From: Sphingobacteriales bacterium | GTDB taxonomy: Bacteria; Bacteroidota; Bacteroidia; Chitinophagales; Chitinophagaceae | Assembly: GCA_024640385.1 (NCBI GenBank) | Contig: JAHEFC010000039.1 | Span: 1 to 15,579, forward strand | Length of the DNA stretch: 15,579 bases | Direction: 5' to 3' | In this document: piece by piece, positions 6,282 through 14,718 of the stretch | How positions within the stretch are numbered: the stretch's first letter is position 1 | How the letters are laid out: every line of letters starts with the position of its first letter | The notes under the pieces: model-generated | Database searches by the model: none | Told to the model about the DNA's origin: nothing | What the model saw: only the letters and a program-made list of their open reading frames with translations | Made by a program: the position numbers and the translations under genes

Positions 6282-9200
6282 TCAATGATTCTTCCTCTCT
6301 TTCTCACTTTCTCTCTTCCTCTCTTTTTGGACGTAGTACCATATGATCTCGTTCATTTCTTCGTCTTCCCCGCCGTCCACTTCATTGAACAATTCATTCA
6401 TCGACTTAAGCGCATAGCGGCGCTCCTTCCCGCGTAGCATGGAAAGCGGTTTATTGAGCTCATCCAATGAAATATTACTCGGAATGGTTGTATAGAGTTT
6501 ACTGCTTTTCTCAGTGGAGAAGCAATCGAACATAGGCGAAGCCGTTGCATCAATAATATTCATGGGCGGGATACCCAGGATCTGCTCGATGGTCCGGACC
6601 ATGCAGGTTTGATTATAGTTGGTGGTCACTACTTTATTCGGGCTATATGCGCTGATCACCAGTCCAATGGTCCGATACGCAGAAATATGGTCCCATCCAC
6701 CCTGCGAGTCATCTTCCGTTACCAATACCACCGTTGAATCAAAATACCTGCTCCTGCTGATCCGTTCGATGATCCTTCCCAGGGCCAGGTCATTATCAGC
6801 CACCATGGCATTGGGCGTTGGGAAATCAGGTGATGTGCCGGCGCTATGGTCATTGGGGAGAGATACGATCATCAGGTGAGGCATACTGTCGCCTTTCTCA
6901 TAATTGTCCCAGTCGCGGATAAAAATGTCGGCACGCTGCTGATCAGAAAATGCAAGATTATCATTGTCCGGAAAATCCGGTGAGATCACCGGCAGGATAT
7001 TGTCTATGGTACTGGTATTCTTCCAGAAAGGTTTTCCCCCGGATTGATAATGCCTGTACAGGTCGATCCATTTCAGCTTCGTATCGTAGAGCGTGGTGGT
7101 TGCTTCACCATAGATCCTGACTTTTTTTCCATGATCCATCGCCTGGTTCCAGATATAACCGGTCTTATTGTAAACCATGGCATCTGTCTGACGATGCGGA
7201 TAACTCCTGAACCAGGCCCGCACATTCTTCTGTACATAGTCGGACACGATCGCTGCATTACTCCATTGATGTCCCTCTGCGCTTGATTTTCCCGATGCAT
7301 GGTAATTGTCCATCCACCCGTATTGCTTTGCCAATGCATGCATGTTGGGAGTTATGCGTTCGCCAAAAACGCAAAGACTGCTATCCCCGCGGGCACCGGG
7401 AAGATCCCCGAAAACCTGGTCGTAGGTTTTATTCTCTTTAATGATATAGACCACGTGCTTGAACACGGAAGGCTCGCCAATCCGCTGTGGTACAGGAACA
7501 GGTGCCACTCCTTCGCGCGGTGGCAACATGGCATTACTGTACCGGTATTGCAACGCACTTTCATAAACCTGCCTGGTGTATTCTGCCAGCGTGTCCTTAG
7601 AAGGAATTGGGATGATGCTTACAGAACCCAATTCAAAATGTATCCCCCTTGCTCCTTTCGAGGGCAATACTACATTTGCGCCTTCTGCTTCAAGGTTAGC
7701 CACCACCAGTTTATTATTGATGATGGCCGAGCCTGAAGGATATGCTTCCGTAGGAATATAGCCTTCGATCACCGATTGTCCTTTTCCATTGGAAGATGAG
7801 TTCCTGCCTAATCGCACCACCGTCACCGCATTGTCCATGCCGTTGGATACATAGAGCGTACTGTTATCTGCGCCCAGGGAAAGACCATTGGGTGAAGAAC
7901 CCTGGCCTTTGAAATCATCTTTGAACATGCCAACCGGTATGGTTTCTGCTACTGTATTATTTCGGGTATTGATCACCGTTATATCGTCGCTGTTCCCGTT
8001 GCTCACATATACATATCGCTGGTCTTTCGAACTGATCAGGGCATTAGGATGAATACCGGTCCTGATCTCGTTCAACAGTTTTCCATCTGCAGGGTCCAAT
8101 ACGGTTACTGTTCCCATCGCAGCAGCGCCGGTACGGGGATCGGTATAGATCAGGCCCCAGGGTACACCAGCGGTAACTTTTGTGGTATCTGTTACTATAG
8201 GTCCTCCCCAGTTCGAGACATATAATTTCCCATTGGCCATCGTCATACCAAATGGAGCGATACCACCTGATTTCTTCTGCCAGATGACAGAGCGGTCTGC
8301 CAGGTTCAATTTCAATACTTCATCATTCCCATTCAATACGGCATAGAGCACCCCGGCCTGCTCGTCAACAAGTATATCATTGGGGATCGCATTCCTGGCG
8401 GGCAGTTTTCTCGGGATCCTGACGCCGCTTACATTCCTGATCTCGCCGGCCCACTCTGCAAACATGAGGTAAGAGACGGTATCCCGGGCGGCCGGCCATA
8501 CAACCAGGGTCTGATCTTTCCAGCGAAAAGAGGTTGCACCGGAATACGTACTCATCAGGCCACGGAACTCATTGGGTGTACCTTGGAGGTACTCGTCCAG
8601 GATCTTCCCTTCCAGGTCCATCACCAAAACACCGTATCGGTGCAGCACCAGGGCATGATCCGTACCGGCCAGTTGGGTGATGTCCAGCGCGTGATTCTCT
8701 AATTCAGGATTTCCAAATCTCGTCACCTGGCCGGCGGATCTGATGATCCTGTTATAGGGCATCATCACCGGCGACTGGTGCAGCGTGGCCCGCCCCAATT
8801 TCTGATCCGTCAGAAATCCCTGGGGATCTCTCAAATATGCAGCCAGCTCCGGTATATGGTCAGTATTGATATAATCCACCCCCATGTCGATGAATTTTTT
8901 CCAGGCAACGGCACTGTCAGGGCTGCCCCAGAAACGAAAGGGTTTGCCCAGCGCATGCGCATCGTTAATGGCTTTCCGGGCCTTTTCCTCATCCAGCACC
9001 TGGCTTCCGGGGATCCTGTACGCATCGTAACTATCACTGATCATGGCTACTTTCTTCAAGGCATCGGTACTATATGTCTTGGTCGGTCGGCCGTCAAAAT
9101 GAATATATCCCGGGTAACTGCTCCATTTTGACTCCTCAGGACGATTTCCACTGATGGTGACGATGATCTTCTTATTCTTTGAGATCCCACGGTAATTTTT

Positions 9201-9578
9201 CAGCACGGTGGATATAGCGTCCAGGGTAGTGGTTGCATCTGATTTGATATCGATCATCAACTGGAGCGCCTTGTCCTTTTTCGGGTATGGGTTGCCGTTA
9301 TATTCCCTGACCTTTTTAGCCAACGGTTCAAGATATAGGGCTTGGAGGGTTCTCCCGGCGTCCAGGTCGTTTTTATCATGCCCCACCAGCAGTTTCCCAT
9401 CCGCCAGCCACACATCAGCCTCAATACTGGAAAATCCTTCGCGGTAAGCAGCGAAAAACGGCTCTTTCTGCTCATAGTCGTTATGCGAATGGGTGCGCGG
9501 AGCAGGTTGCTGAGCTTTGGAATGGTACGAAAAAAGAACAGCGGATATTACCACAAAAAACAATCTCATGAGTGCCAT
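6282..9578 (-). CDS. Secreted trimodular phosphodiesterase: GDPD/PI-PLC-like + YncE beta-propeller + phosphoesterase
   Basis: The open frame extends up to a TTG at 9611. I prefer the ATG at 9578 (or 9569), which puts a signal peptide at the N-terminus (MRLFFVVISAVLF, ending SKA-QQ) and gives about 1,098 residues. Residue numbers here use 9578. Residues about 30-255 resemble the bacterial PI-PLC / glycerophosphodiester phosphodiesterase family: HSHNDY (30-35), SIEADVWL with E53 and D55, and VGHD with H67, ending with DYINTDHIPE. Residues about 268-650 match YncE-like proteins: MPYNRII, then LENHALD, and beta-propeller blades such as LYVSNWGG and YVYVSNGNSDDITVIN. Residues about 705-1020 are a phospholipase C / acid phosphatase-type phosphoesterase (PF04185-like): VYIIKENKTYDQVFGD, GHQWSN, NDHSAG, TEDDSQGGWDH. 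Key metal-site residues of both catalytic ends appear intact. The expected role is extracytoplasmic cleavage of phosphodiesters or phosphomonoesters; the substrate is unknown. The last ~15 residues are charged and low complexity (KERKRESEKERK). It is divergent from the susC-like gene. Confidence 0.9.
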   Translation of the reverse strand: MALMRLFFVVISAVLFSYHSKAQQPAPRTHSHNDYEQKEPFFAAYREGFSSIEADVWLADGKLLVGHDKNDLDAGRTLQALYLEPLAKKVREYNGNPYPKKDKALQLMIDIKSDATTTLDAISTVLKNYRGISKNKKIIVTISGNRPEESKWSSYPGYIHFDGRPTKTYSTDALKKVAMISDSYDAYRIPGSQVLDEEKARKAINDAHALGKPFRFWGSPDSAVAWKKFIDMGVDYINTDHIPELAAYLRDPQGFLTDQKLGRATLHQSPVMMPYNRIIRSAGQVTRFGNPELENHALDITQLAGTDHALVLHRYGVLVMDLEGKILDEYLQGTPNEFRGLMSTYSGATSFRWKDQTLVVWPAARDTVSYLMFAEWAGEIRNVSGVRIPRKLPARNAIPNDILVDEQAGVLYAVLNGNDEVLKLNLADRSVIWQKKSGGIAPFGMTMANGKLYVSNWGGPIVTDTTKVTAGVPWGLIYTDPRTGAAAMGTVTVLDPADGKLLNEIRTGIHPNALISSKDQRYVYVSNGNSDDITVINTRNNTVAETIPVGMFKDDFKGQGSSPNGLSLGADNSTLYVSNGMDNAVTVVRLGRNSSSNGKGQSVIEGYIPTEAYPSGSAIINNKLVVANLEAEGANVVLPSKGARGIHFELGSVSIIPIPSKDTLAEYTRQVYESALQYRYSNAMLPPREGVAPVPVPQRIGEPSVFKHVVYIIKENKTYDQVFGDLPGARGDSSLCVFGERITPNMHALAKQYGWMDNYHASGKSSAEGHQWSNAAIVSDYVQKNVRAWFRSYPHRQTDAMVYNKTGYIWNQAMDHGKKVRIYGEATTTLYDTKLKWIDLYRHYQSGGKPFWKNTSTIDNILPVISPDFPDNDNLAFSDQQRADIFIRDWDNYEKGDSMPHLMIVSLPNDHSAGTSPDFPTPNAMVADNDLALGRIIERISRSRYFDSTVVLVTEDDSQGGWDHISAYRTIGLVISAYSPNKVVTTNYNQTCMVRTIEQILGIPPMNIIDATASPMFDCFSTEKSSKLYTTIPSNISLDELNKPLSMLRGKERRYALKSMNELFNEVDGGEDEEMNEIIWYYVQKERKRESEKERKNH
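6291..6328 (-). repeat. Purine-rich simple-sequence tract at the 3' end of the phosphoesterase gene
   Basis: On the minus strand this reads as AAAGAGAGGAAG twice around an AGAGAAAGTGAG. It encodes the charged tail KERKRESEKERK, which looks like an appended low-complexity end rather than part of the phosphoesterase fold. Confidence 0.5.
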
Positions 9579-9708
9579 ATTATGGGAAATCGATTGAAAT
9601 AGCATGAACAAAACATTATATAAATATCATCATATAATTACTATATTTCACCGCTGTTTTTGGAAGAAATAATTCTTTCAATTTTATACTCTTAAAAAAC
9701 CAACACTA
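9579..9708. promoter_or_regulatory. Divergent intergenic region between phosphoesterase and susC-like genes
   Basis: This 130-bp, very AT-rich region must drive two genes in opposite directions. A TATATTTC at 9642-9649 on the plus strand fits the Bacteroidota -7 element TAnnTTTG with one mismatch and would give a ~55-nt leader for the susC-like gene. I see no good TTTG at the -33 distance, so the call is weak. No purine-rich ribosome binding site precedes the ATG at 9709, which is usual for this phylum. A shared divergent control region would be consistent with co-regulation, but no operator was identified. Confidence 0.3.
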
Positions 9709-12708
9709 ATGCTTGAACTAAACGTGAACAAGGTAGCCAGGTTATTATTATACCTGGCGTTTTTGTTTCCGCTGACGCCGGTATTTTCCGGTGAGCGTGA
9801 AAAAGGAAAGCCCTCTATTCGTTATGAAAGAGTGGTTACAGGAAAGATCACACAGGGTGACCAGCCACTTGCCGGCGCTACTGTAACGGTAAAGGGTAGC
9901 GCAACAACTGCAACTACTGATGCTGATGGAAATTTCTCCATCACCGTGCCCGATGATAAGGCCATCCTTGTTATCAGTTATGTAGGCTTCACATCACAGG
10001 AGGTCCGCGTAGGCAACCAGGCCTCTATCAACATCAGCCTGCAGTCCGCTACTGCTGAACTCGCCAATGTTGTGGTAATGGGTTATGGCACCCAGTCAAA
10101 ACGTGACGTTACCGGTGCCGTGAAATCGATCAAGGCGGATGCATTCAACCGCGGTATCATCAACTCACCCGAACAACTGATCCAGGGTAAGGCTGCCGGT
10201 GTCAATGTAACAACAGCATCAGGCGAACCGGGTACCATTACCAACATCACCGTGCGCGGTCCTGGTGGTGTGCGCACAGGAAGTACCCCGCTTTTTGTAG
10301 TTGATGGTTTGCCACTGGACAATGCGAGCACAGGTGGTGGAAACCCTTTGAATTTTATCAACCCCAGCGATATCGAAGCCATTGACATCCTTAAAGATGC
10401 CTCGGCCACTGCCATCTATGGTTCCCGTGGTGCGAACGGTGTTATCCTGATCACTACCAAACGCGGTAAGGCGGGTGTGTCTACCATGACCTATACCCTG
10501 AACCTGGGTACCTCCCAGATGGCCACTCCCATCGATGTGTTTGACGCTGGCCGTTACAGATCAGAGGTGGGTAAACTCAATGGAACCCTGGTAGACAAAG
10601 GTGCCAATACGGACTGGCAGGATGTGATCTCCCGCAGTGCCTTCACCCAGGATCATAACCTGGCCTTCAGCGGCGGTTCCCAGAATCTTACCTATTATGC
10701 TGCCTTCAATATGCAGAAGCAAGAGGGTATTATCAAGTATAACGAGCTCAACAGGTACAGCGGCAGGTTCAATGTGACCCAAAAACTGCTGGAAGGAAGG
10801 CTGGTACTGGAAGCCAATATCAATGCCTCCAACACCTACAACAGGAGGCCCCCGATTCAATCTGTAATTGGTGATGCTTTGGTCAATAACCCTACCTACC
10901 CGGCAGATTCTGCTGGCATTCCTTATAGGTACACCGATATCAGCAATCCTCTTGTTACGTTTGGCCTGAGCAAGGAGATCACCAAGATCAACAGGCTCAT
11001 AGGAAATATCACACCCTCATTCAAGATCCTGAAGAATCTGACCTACAAGCTGAACTTCGGTGTTGACGTATCGAATGGTACCAGGGACGTGCAGACCATT
11101 GCAAGCCAGGTTCCTACTGTTGAGGGCCGACTTGAAACCTACGATACCTATAACAAGAACACGCTGATTGAAAACTACCTCACCTATAATTTCAAAACAG
11201 GTGAACACAAATTCGATGTGCTTGGCGGTATGTCTTACCAGAAGATCTTCCTGCAGGGTCGCAACTATAGCATCAACAGGTTCCCCATCACCACAGTGGA
11301 ACCACAGTACAATCCAGGTATCGGTCAGGACCTTACACTGGCTAATAACAAGCCAGGAGGTTACGCGTTGGAGAACGAACTGCAGTCATTTTTCGGCAGG
11401 GTGAACTACAGCTATAAGAACAAATATCTTCTTACTGCAAACTTCAGGGCTGATGGATCTTCCAAATTTGGTGAGAATAACAAATACGGCTTTTTCCCAT
11501 CTTTTTCTGCAGGCTGGAGGATCACCGAAGAAGATTTCATGCAGAACTCCTTCTTCTCCAATCTTAAGCTTCGTGCAGGTTGGGGTATCACAGGTAACCA
11601 GGAGATCCCTTCCAAGATTACCCAACCCCTTTATACATCATCGGTTTCAGCAACAACCAGCTATCCACTCACCGCAACAGGACCATATCCCGCTGGTACT
11701 ACATTCACCCGACTGGCCAATCCGGACATCCAGTGGGAAACCTCGGAACAATGGAATATTGGTCTTGATTATGGATTCTTCAACGGCGACCTGAATGGTA
11801 GCTTTGATCTTTACCATAAAGTGTCAAGCAATATCCTGCTGGAAGTTATTCCTTCAGACCCTGTACAGCCTGCCGGTACAGTATGGACCAATGTAGAAGA
11901 TATGACCATTACCAACACGGGTTTTGAGGCTGAACTGGCTTACCGCCATACAACCAAGAAAGGGCTGACCTATGGCCTGGGTGGTAACATCACCTTTATG
12001 GATAATGTAGTTGAGAACTCGCCCTACACTGTTATTCCGTCAGGATCAGCATCAGGATCAGGTCTTACATCTGCTACCATCAATGGTTATGTCAATGGTG
12101 AACCAATCGGTACTTTCTACCTGAAAGAATTCATCGGGTTCGATGCCAATGGTATGAGTAAATACCGTGATGTTGACGGCGATGGTATCATCACTGATAA
12201 GGACAGGATCGCGGCCGGAACAGCGCTTCCCAAAGTGATGTATAACTTCTTTGGAACGCTGGCTTACCACAATTTTGATCTTGCTATTAACTTCAATGGG
12301 GTGTCTGGCAATAAGATCTACGACAATACAGCAAATGCCAACTTTTACAAACTCCGTTTATACAAAGGCCTGAATACAACAGACGAAGCCATTCAGTATC
12401 CGGCAGAATCAGTGAATAACGCTGCTCCCGTAAGTACACGCTACCTGAAGAATGGTTCTTACCTGAGGCTGAATAACCTCGCGATCGGTTATAACTTCAA
12501 TACCACAAAACTGGGTATTGGCAAATGGGTACAATCACTGAGGGTTTCATTAACAGGTCAGAATCTGTTTGTGCTGACTGATTACGATGGATATGATCCT
12601 GAAGTAAACACTGACAGGCAGATCAATGGCGTTCAATCATATGGTATCGACTACCTGAGTTATCCAAAGGCCAGGTCATTCATATTCGGATTACAGGTAA
12701 CACTTTAA
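9709..12708 (+). CDS. SusC/RagA-family TonB-linked outer-membrane transporter
   Basis: This 999-residue protein is the usual length for SusC homologues. A hydrophobic signal segment spans residues 8-27. Residues about 41-118 form the carboxypeptidase-regulatory-like domain (VTGKITQGDQPLAGATVTVKG ... GFTSQEV). Then comes the SusC signature VVVMGYGTQSKRDVTGAVKSI around residues 121-141. The plug domain follows with LFVVDGLPLDN (195-205) and the highly typical IEAIDILKDASATAIYGSRG (222-241) and GVILITTKRGK. Residues from about 255 to the end form the beta-barrel, ending ARSFIFGLQVTL. It imports a bound ligand across the outer membrane using TonB energy, together with the SusD-like lid encoded 11 bp downstream. 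The substrate cannot be read from sequence. There is no N-terminal STN domain, so direct signalling to an anti-sigma factor is not expected. A short ATCAGG-type repeat lies in the barrel (12040-12062). Confidence 0.95.
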   Translation: MLELNVNKVARLLLYLAFLFPLTPVFSGEREKGKPSIRYERVVTGKITQGDQPLAGATVTVKGSATTATTDADGNFSITVPDDKAILVISYVGFTSQEVRVGNQASINISLQSATAELANVVVMGYGTQSKRDVTGAVKSIKADAFNRGIINSPEQLIQGKAAGVNVTTASGEPGTITNITVRGPGGVRTGSTPLFVVDGLPLDNASTGGGNPLNFINPSDIEAIDILKDASATAIYGSRGANGVILITTKRGKAGVSTMTYTLNLGTSQMATPIDVFDAGRYRSEVGKLNGTLVDKGANTDWQDVISRSAFTQDHNLAFSGGSQNLTYYAAFNMQKQEGIIKYNELNRYSGRFNVTQKLLEGRLVLEANINASNTYNRRPPIQSVIGDALVNNPTYPADSAGIPYRYTDISNPLVTFGLSKEITKINRLIGNITPSFKILKNLTYKLNFGVDVSNGTRDVQTIASQVPTVEGRLETYDTYNKNTLIENYLTYNFKTGEHKFDVLGGMSYQKIFLQGRNYSINRFPITTVEPQYNPGIGQDLTLANNKPGGYALENELQSFFGRVNYSYKNKYLLTANFRADGSSKFGENNKYGFFPSFSAGWRITEEDFMQNSFFSNLKLRAGWGITGNQEIPSKITQPLYTSSVSATTSYPLTATGPYPAGTTFTRLANPDIQWETSEQWNIGLDYGFFNGDLNGSFDLYHKVSSNILLEVIPSDPVQPAGTVWTNVEDMTITNTGFEAELAYRHTTKKGLTYGLGGNITFMDNVVENSPYTVIPSGSASGSGLTSATINGYVNGEPIGTFYLKEFIGFDANGMSKYRDVDGDGIITDKDRIAAGTALPKVMYNFFGTLAYHNFDLAINFNGVSGNKIYDNTANANFYKLRLYKGLNTTDEAIQYPAESVNNAAPVSTRYLKNGSYLRLNNLAIGYNFNTTKLGIGKWVQSLRVSLTGQNLFVLTDYDGYDPEVNTDRQINGVQSYGIDYLSYPKARSFIFGLQVTL

Positions 12709-12719
12709 AACACTAGTAA

Positions 12720-14405
12720 ATGAAAAGCAGGATTTTTAAACTAATGATGTTGATGCTCGTTCTCGGTGCTTCATGTACCGACCTGAATGAGAAAGTACTC
12801 GATGAATCATCGATTACGGGTCAAACAGATAAACAACAGGCCGATGGCCTTATTGCGCCGGTATATGCCCGCCTCCCGGACATCTACAGGCATACCACTC
12901 TATTTGCATTGTCCGAGATCTCTACGGATGAAGCCATTCTGCCCTATCGTGGTGGTACCGACTGGGGTGATAACGGTATTTACATGTCGTTGCACAAGCA
13001 TGAAACCATCAGTACGGATCCCAACGTAAGGGATACCTGGAACCTGATCACCCAGAGTATTTCAAGGGCGGTGATCGCTATCAATACACTGCCAGATAAT
13101 AAGGATGCGAATGCTAAGGTTTACCTGGCAGAAGCAAGAGCAATGCGCGCATTCTATAATATGCTCGCACTTGATCTCTGGGGGCTTTCTTTTGTAAAAG
13201 AAAAGCCAGATGACATCTCTAAAATTATCAGGGGGCAGGAAGCCATCGACTATATCTCTTCTGAATTACTGGCGGCCGAACCTAACCTGGACAATACTGT
13301 AACTACAGGAAGGGTAACAAAAAATGCCGCTTATGGTATGCTTGCCAGGCTTTACCTGAACGCAGCTGCATGGCGCGATCCTTATGCTGCGCAGCTTACA
13401 TTCAAGCCTGAAGAAATGGATAAGGTGATCGATTATACCGGCAGGATCATCAGCTCGGGTTCTTATGCCCTTTCTCCCGATTATTTTGCCATCTTCGGTG
13501 ATGCCAACAATACCAATAAAGAACTCGTGTTCACCGTTGATCAGCGTTTTGATCTGAACGGGCATAACCGTCTCGCCTATTTCTCCTTATCCGGTGATCA
13601 ATATCCGCTCCCTGCATACCCTGCGGCCAACGGAACAGACGGGCCTGCAATAACTCCTGATTTTTATAGAACCTGGGTCAATGCATATGCACCAACAGAT
13701 CCTGCACAGGCCGACCCGAGATTTTATAAAAAGAATGTCAATGTGCCTACAGGCGGCCTGGATACCTTCTATACTGCTGCCGATTACAGGATCGACAGAG
13801 GCATACTCCGCGGCCAACAATATGGTTTGATCCGTGTGAGTGGCGCCTTTGTAAAAGATGCCCAGGGTCGTTTCAAAGTAGGCAAACTGTTCAATGCCTC
13901 CAGGAGCAGGCCTACCGCACCCGTAGACCACACTGAGCAGGTTGATTTCACAACAGCTGGCAGTGACTACAGTACAGGTTTCAGGGTAGAGAAATATGAA
14001 TTCAGCCAGAAATCAGCCAGCGGCCGGAACTTTGGCGAAGCTGATATTGCCATAATCAGGCTGGCCGACGTTTACCTGATGAGGGCCGAAGCAAAACTCC
14101 GCAAGGGTGATGCCGCCGGCGCATTGACAGATGTGAACACAGTAAGAACTTCCCGCAAACAGGGAACCCTGCAGGCGCCTGCCCTCACATCCATTGATCT
14201 CAATACTTTGCTCAGGGAAAGAGGTTTCGAACTGTACTGGGAATTTCAGCGCAGAACAGACCTGATCCGTTTTGGGAAGTATGAAAATACATGGACCGAA
14301 AAAACCAATACAGATAAGAACAAGAGGTTATTCCCTATTCCCCAGACAGCGATCGACGGGTCTTCCAACCTGCCGGGCTACCTGGTGCAGAATCAGGGAT
14401 ACTGA
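12720..14405 (+). CDS. SusD/RagB-family outer-membrane nutrient-binding lipoprotein
   Basis: This 561-residue protein has a lipoprotein signal peptide, MKSRIFKLMMLMLVLGASC, with the lipid-anchored cysteine at C19 followed by TDLNEK, the usual SusD start. SusD family features follow. TPR-like helices include RVTKNAAYGMLARLYLNAAAW near residue 200 and LADVYLMRAEAKLRKGDAAGAL near 447-465. The C-terminal signature LLRERGFELYWEFQRRTDLIRFGKY lies around 498-522, and the protein ends with LFPIPQTAIDGSSNLPGYLVQNQGY. It sits on the cell surface as the lid of the SusC-like transporter encoded 11 bp upstream and captures ligand. The pair is surely co-transcribed. No enzyme gene follows in the same direction; the transcript runs straight into the long hairpin 3 bp after the stop codon. 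The ligand is unknown. Confidence 0.94.
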   Translation: MKSRIFKLMMLMLVLGASCTDLNEKVLDESSITGQTDKQQADGLIAPVYARLPDIYRHTTLFALSEISTDEAILPYRGGTDWGDNGIYMSLHKHETISTDPNVRDTWNLITQSISRAVIAINTLPDNKDANAKVYLAEARAMRAFYNMLALDLWGLSFVKEKPDDISKIIRGQEAIDYISSELLAAEPNLDNTVTTGRVTKNAAYGMLARLYLNAAAWRDPYAAQLTFKPEEMDKVIDYTGRIISSGSYALSPDYFAIFGDANNTNKELVFTVDQRFDLNGHNRLAYFSLSGDQYPLPAYPAANGTDGPAITPDFYRTWVNAYAPTDPAQADPRFYKKNVNVPTGGLDTFYTAADYRIDRGILRGQQYGLIRVSGAFVKDAQGRFKVGKLFNASRSRPTAPVDHTEQVDFTTAGSDYSTGFRVEKYEFSQKSASGRNFGEADIAIIRLADVYLMRAEAKLRKGDAAGALTDVNTVRTSRKQGTLQAPALTSIDLNTLLRERGFELYWEFQRRTDLIRFGKYENTWTEKTNTDKNKRLFPIPQTAIDGSSNLPGYLVQNQGY

Positions 14406-14407
14406 TA

Positions 14408-14524
14408 AAGAATGTGAGGAATGTGATAAATGTGGGAATGTGATAAATTAAAAAATGGCTGTCGGGATTCCGGCAGCCATTTTCATATACCACATTCCCA
14501 CATTCATCACATTGATCACATTCG
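14408..14524. terminator. Very long bidirectional hairpin made of AATGTG repeats around a GC-rich core
   Basis: The core is a 14-bp stem (14452-14465 pairing with 14470-14483, one G-T wobble, loop GATT) with an A-run on its left and a T-run on its right. It therefore works as a rho-independent terminator on both strands. Around it the left arm (14410-14452) pairs with the right arm (14481-14523) at 37 of 43 positions. The left arm holds four AATGTG units (starts 14411, 14420, 14429, 14437). The right arm holds the four matching CACATT units (14491, 14499, 14508, 14517). It fills almost exactly the gap between the susD-like stop (14405) and the small membrane protein stop (14528). Confidence 0.85.
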
Positions 14525-14527
14525 ATC

Positions 14528-14707
14528 TTATTCCCCACTTTTTACCATCACCATAAAAATTCCGAACGCCAGGAACAAAACACCTGAATACAGGTTGATC
14601 CTGGCATTCAGCGCTTCGGACACCAGGTAACCCACGATCAGGATCAGGGACAGTATAATGAAGAATAGTCCTATGATGAAGCTGAGCTGATTAAATCGTT
14701 TGATCAT
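14528..14707 (-). CDS. Small two-helix membrane protein (59 aa) downstream of an SSS transporter
   Basis: The frame runs from ATG at 14707 to TAA at 14528. The product begins MIKRFNQLS, then has a hydrophobic helix (FIIGLFFIILSLILIVGYLV, residues 10-29), a short polar link EALNARINLY (31-40), a second hydrophobic helix (SGVLFLAFGIFMVMV, 41-55) and a short end KSGE. It looks like an inner-membrane hairpin with both ends on the same side. It begins 11 bp after the stop of the sodium:solute symporter gene on the same strand, so the two are likely co-transcribed. Short membrane proteins such as the DUF485 and DUF4212 families accompany some SSS transporters. This one is shorter and I do not claim membership. 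Its stop lies 4 bp from the long hairpin. Confidence 0.7.
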   Translation of the reverse strand: MIKRFNQLSFIIGLFFIILSLILIVGYLVSEALNARINLYSGVLFLAFGIFMVMVKSGE

Positions 14708-14718
14708 ATACGTTAGTA

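Noticed and set aside
9579..9611. Longer N-terminus of the phosphoesterase from a TTG at 9611 or ATG at 9605
   Set aside because: It would place a polar stretch (FQSISHN) before the signal peptide; starts at 9578 or 9569 give a normal export signal.
9709..14405. Polysaccharide utilisation locus for a glycan
   Set aside because: The SusCD pair is clear, but no glycoside hydrolase, lyase, carbohydrate esterase or hybrid two-component regulator is present in the window, so a glycan substrate is not supported.
14410..14523. Short regularly spaced repeats considered as a CRISPR array
   Set aside because: Units are 6-9 bp with 2-3 bp between them and the two arms are inverted; there are no 20-40 bp repeats, no spacers and no cas genes.
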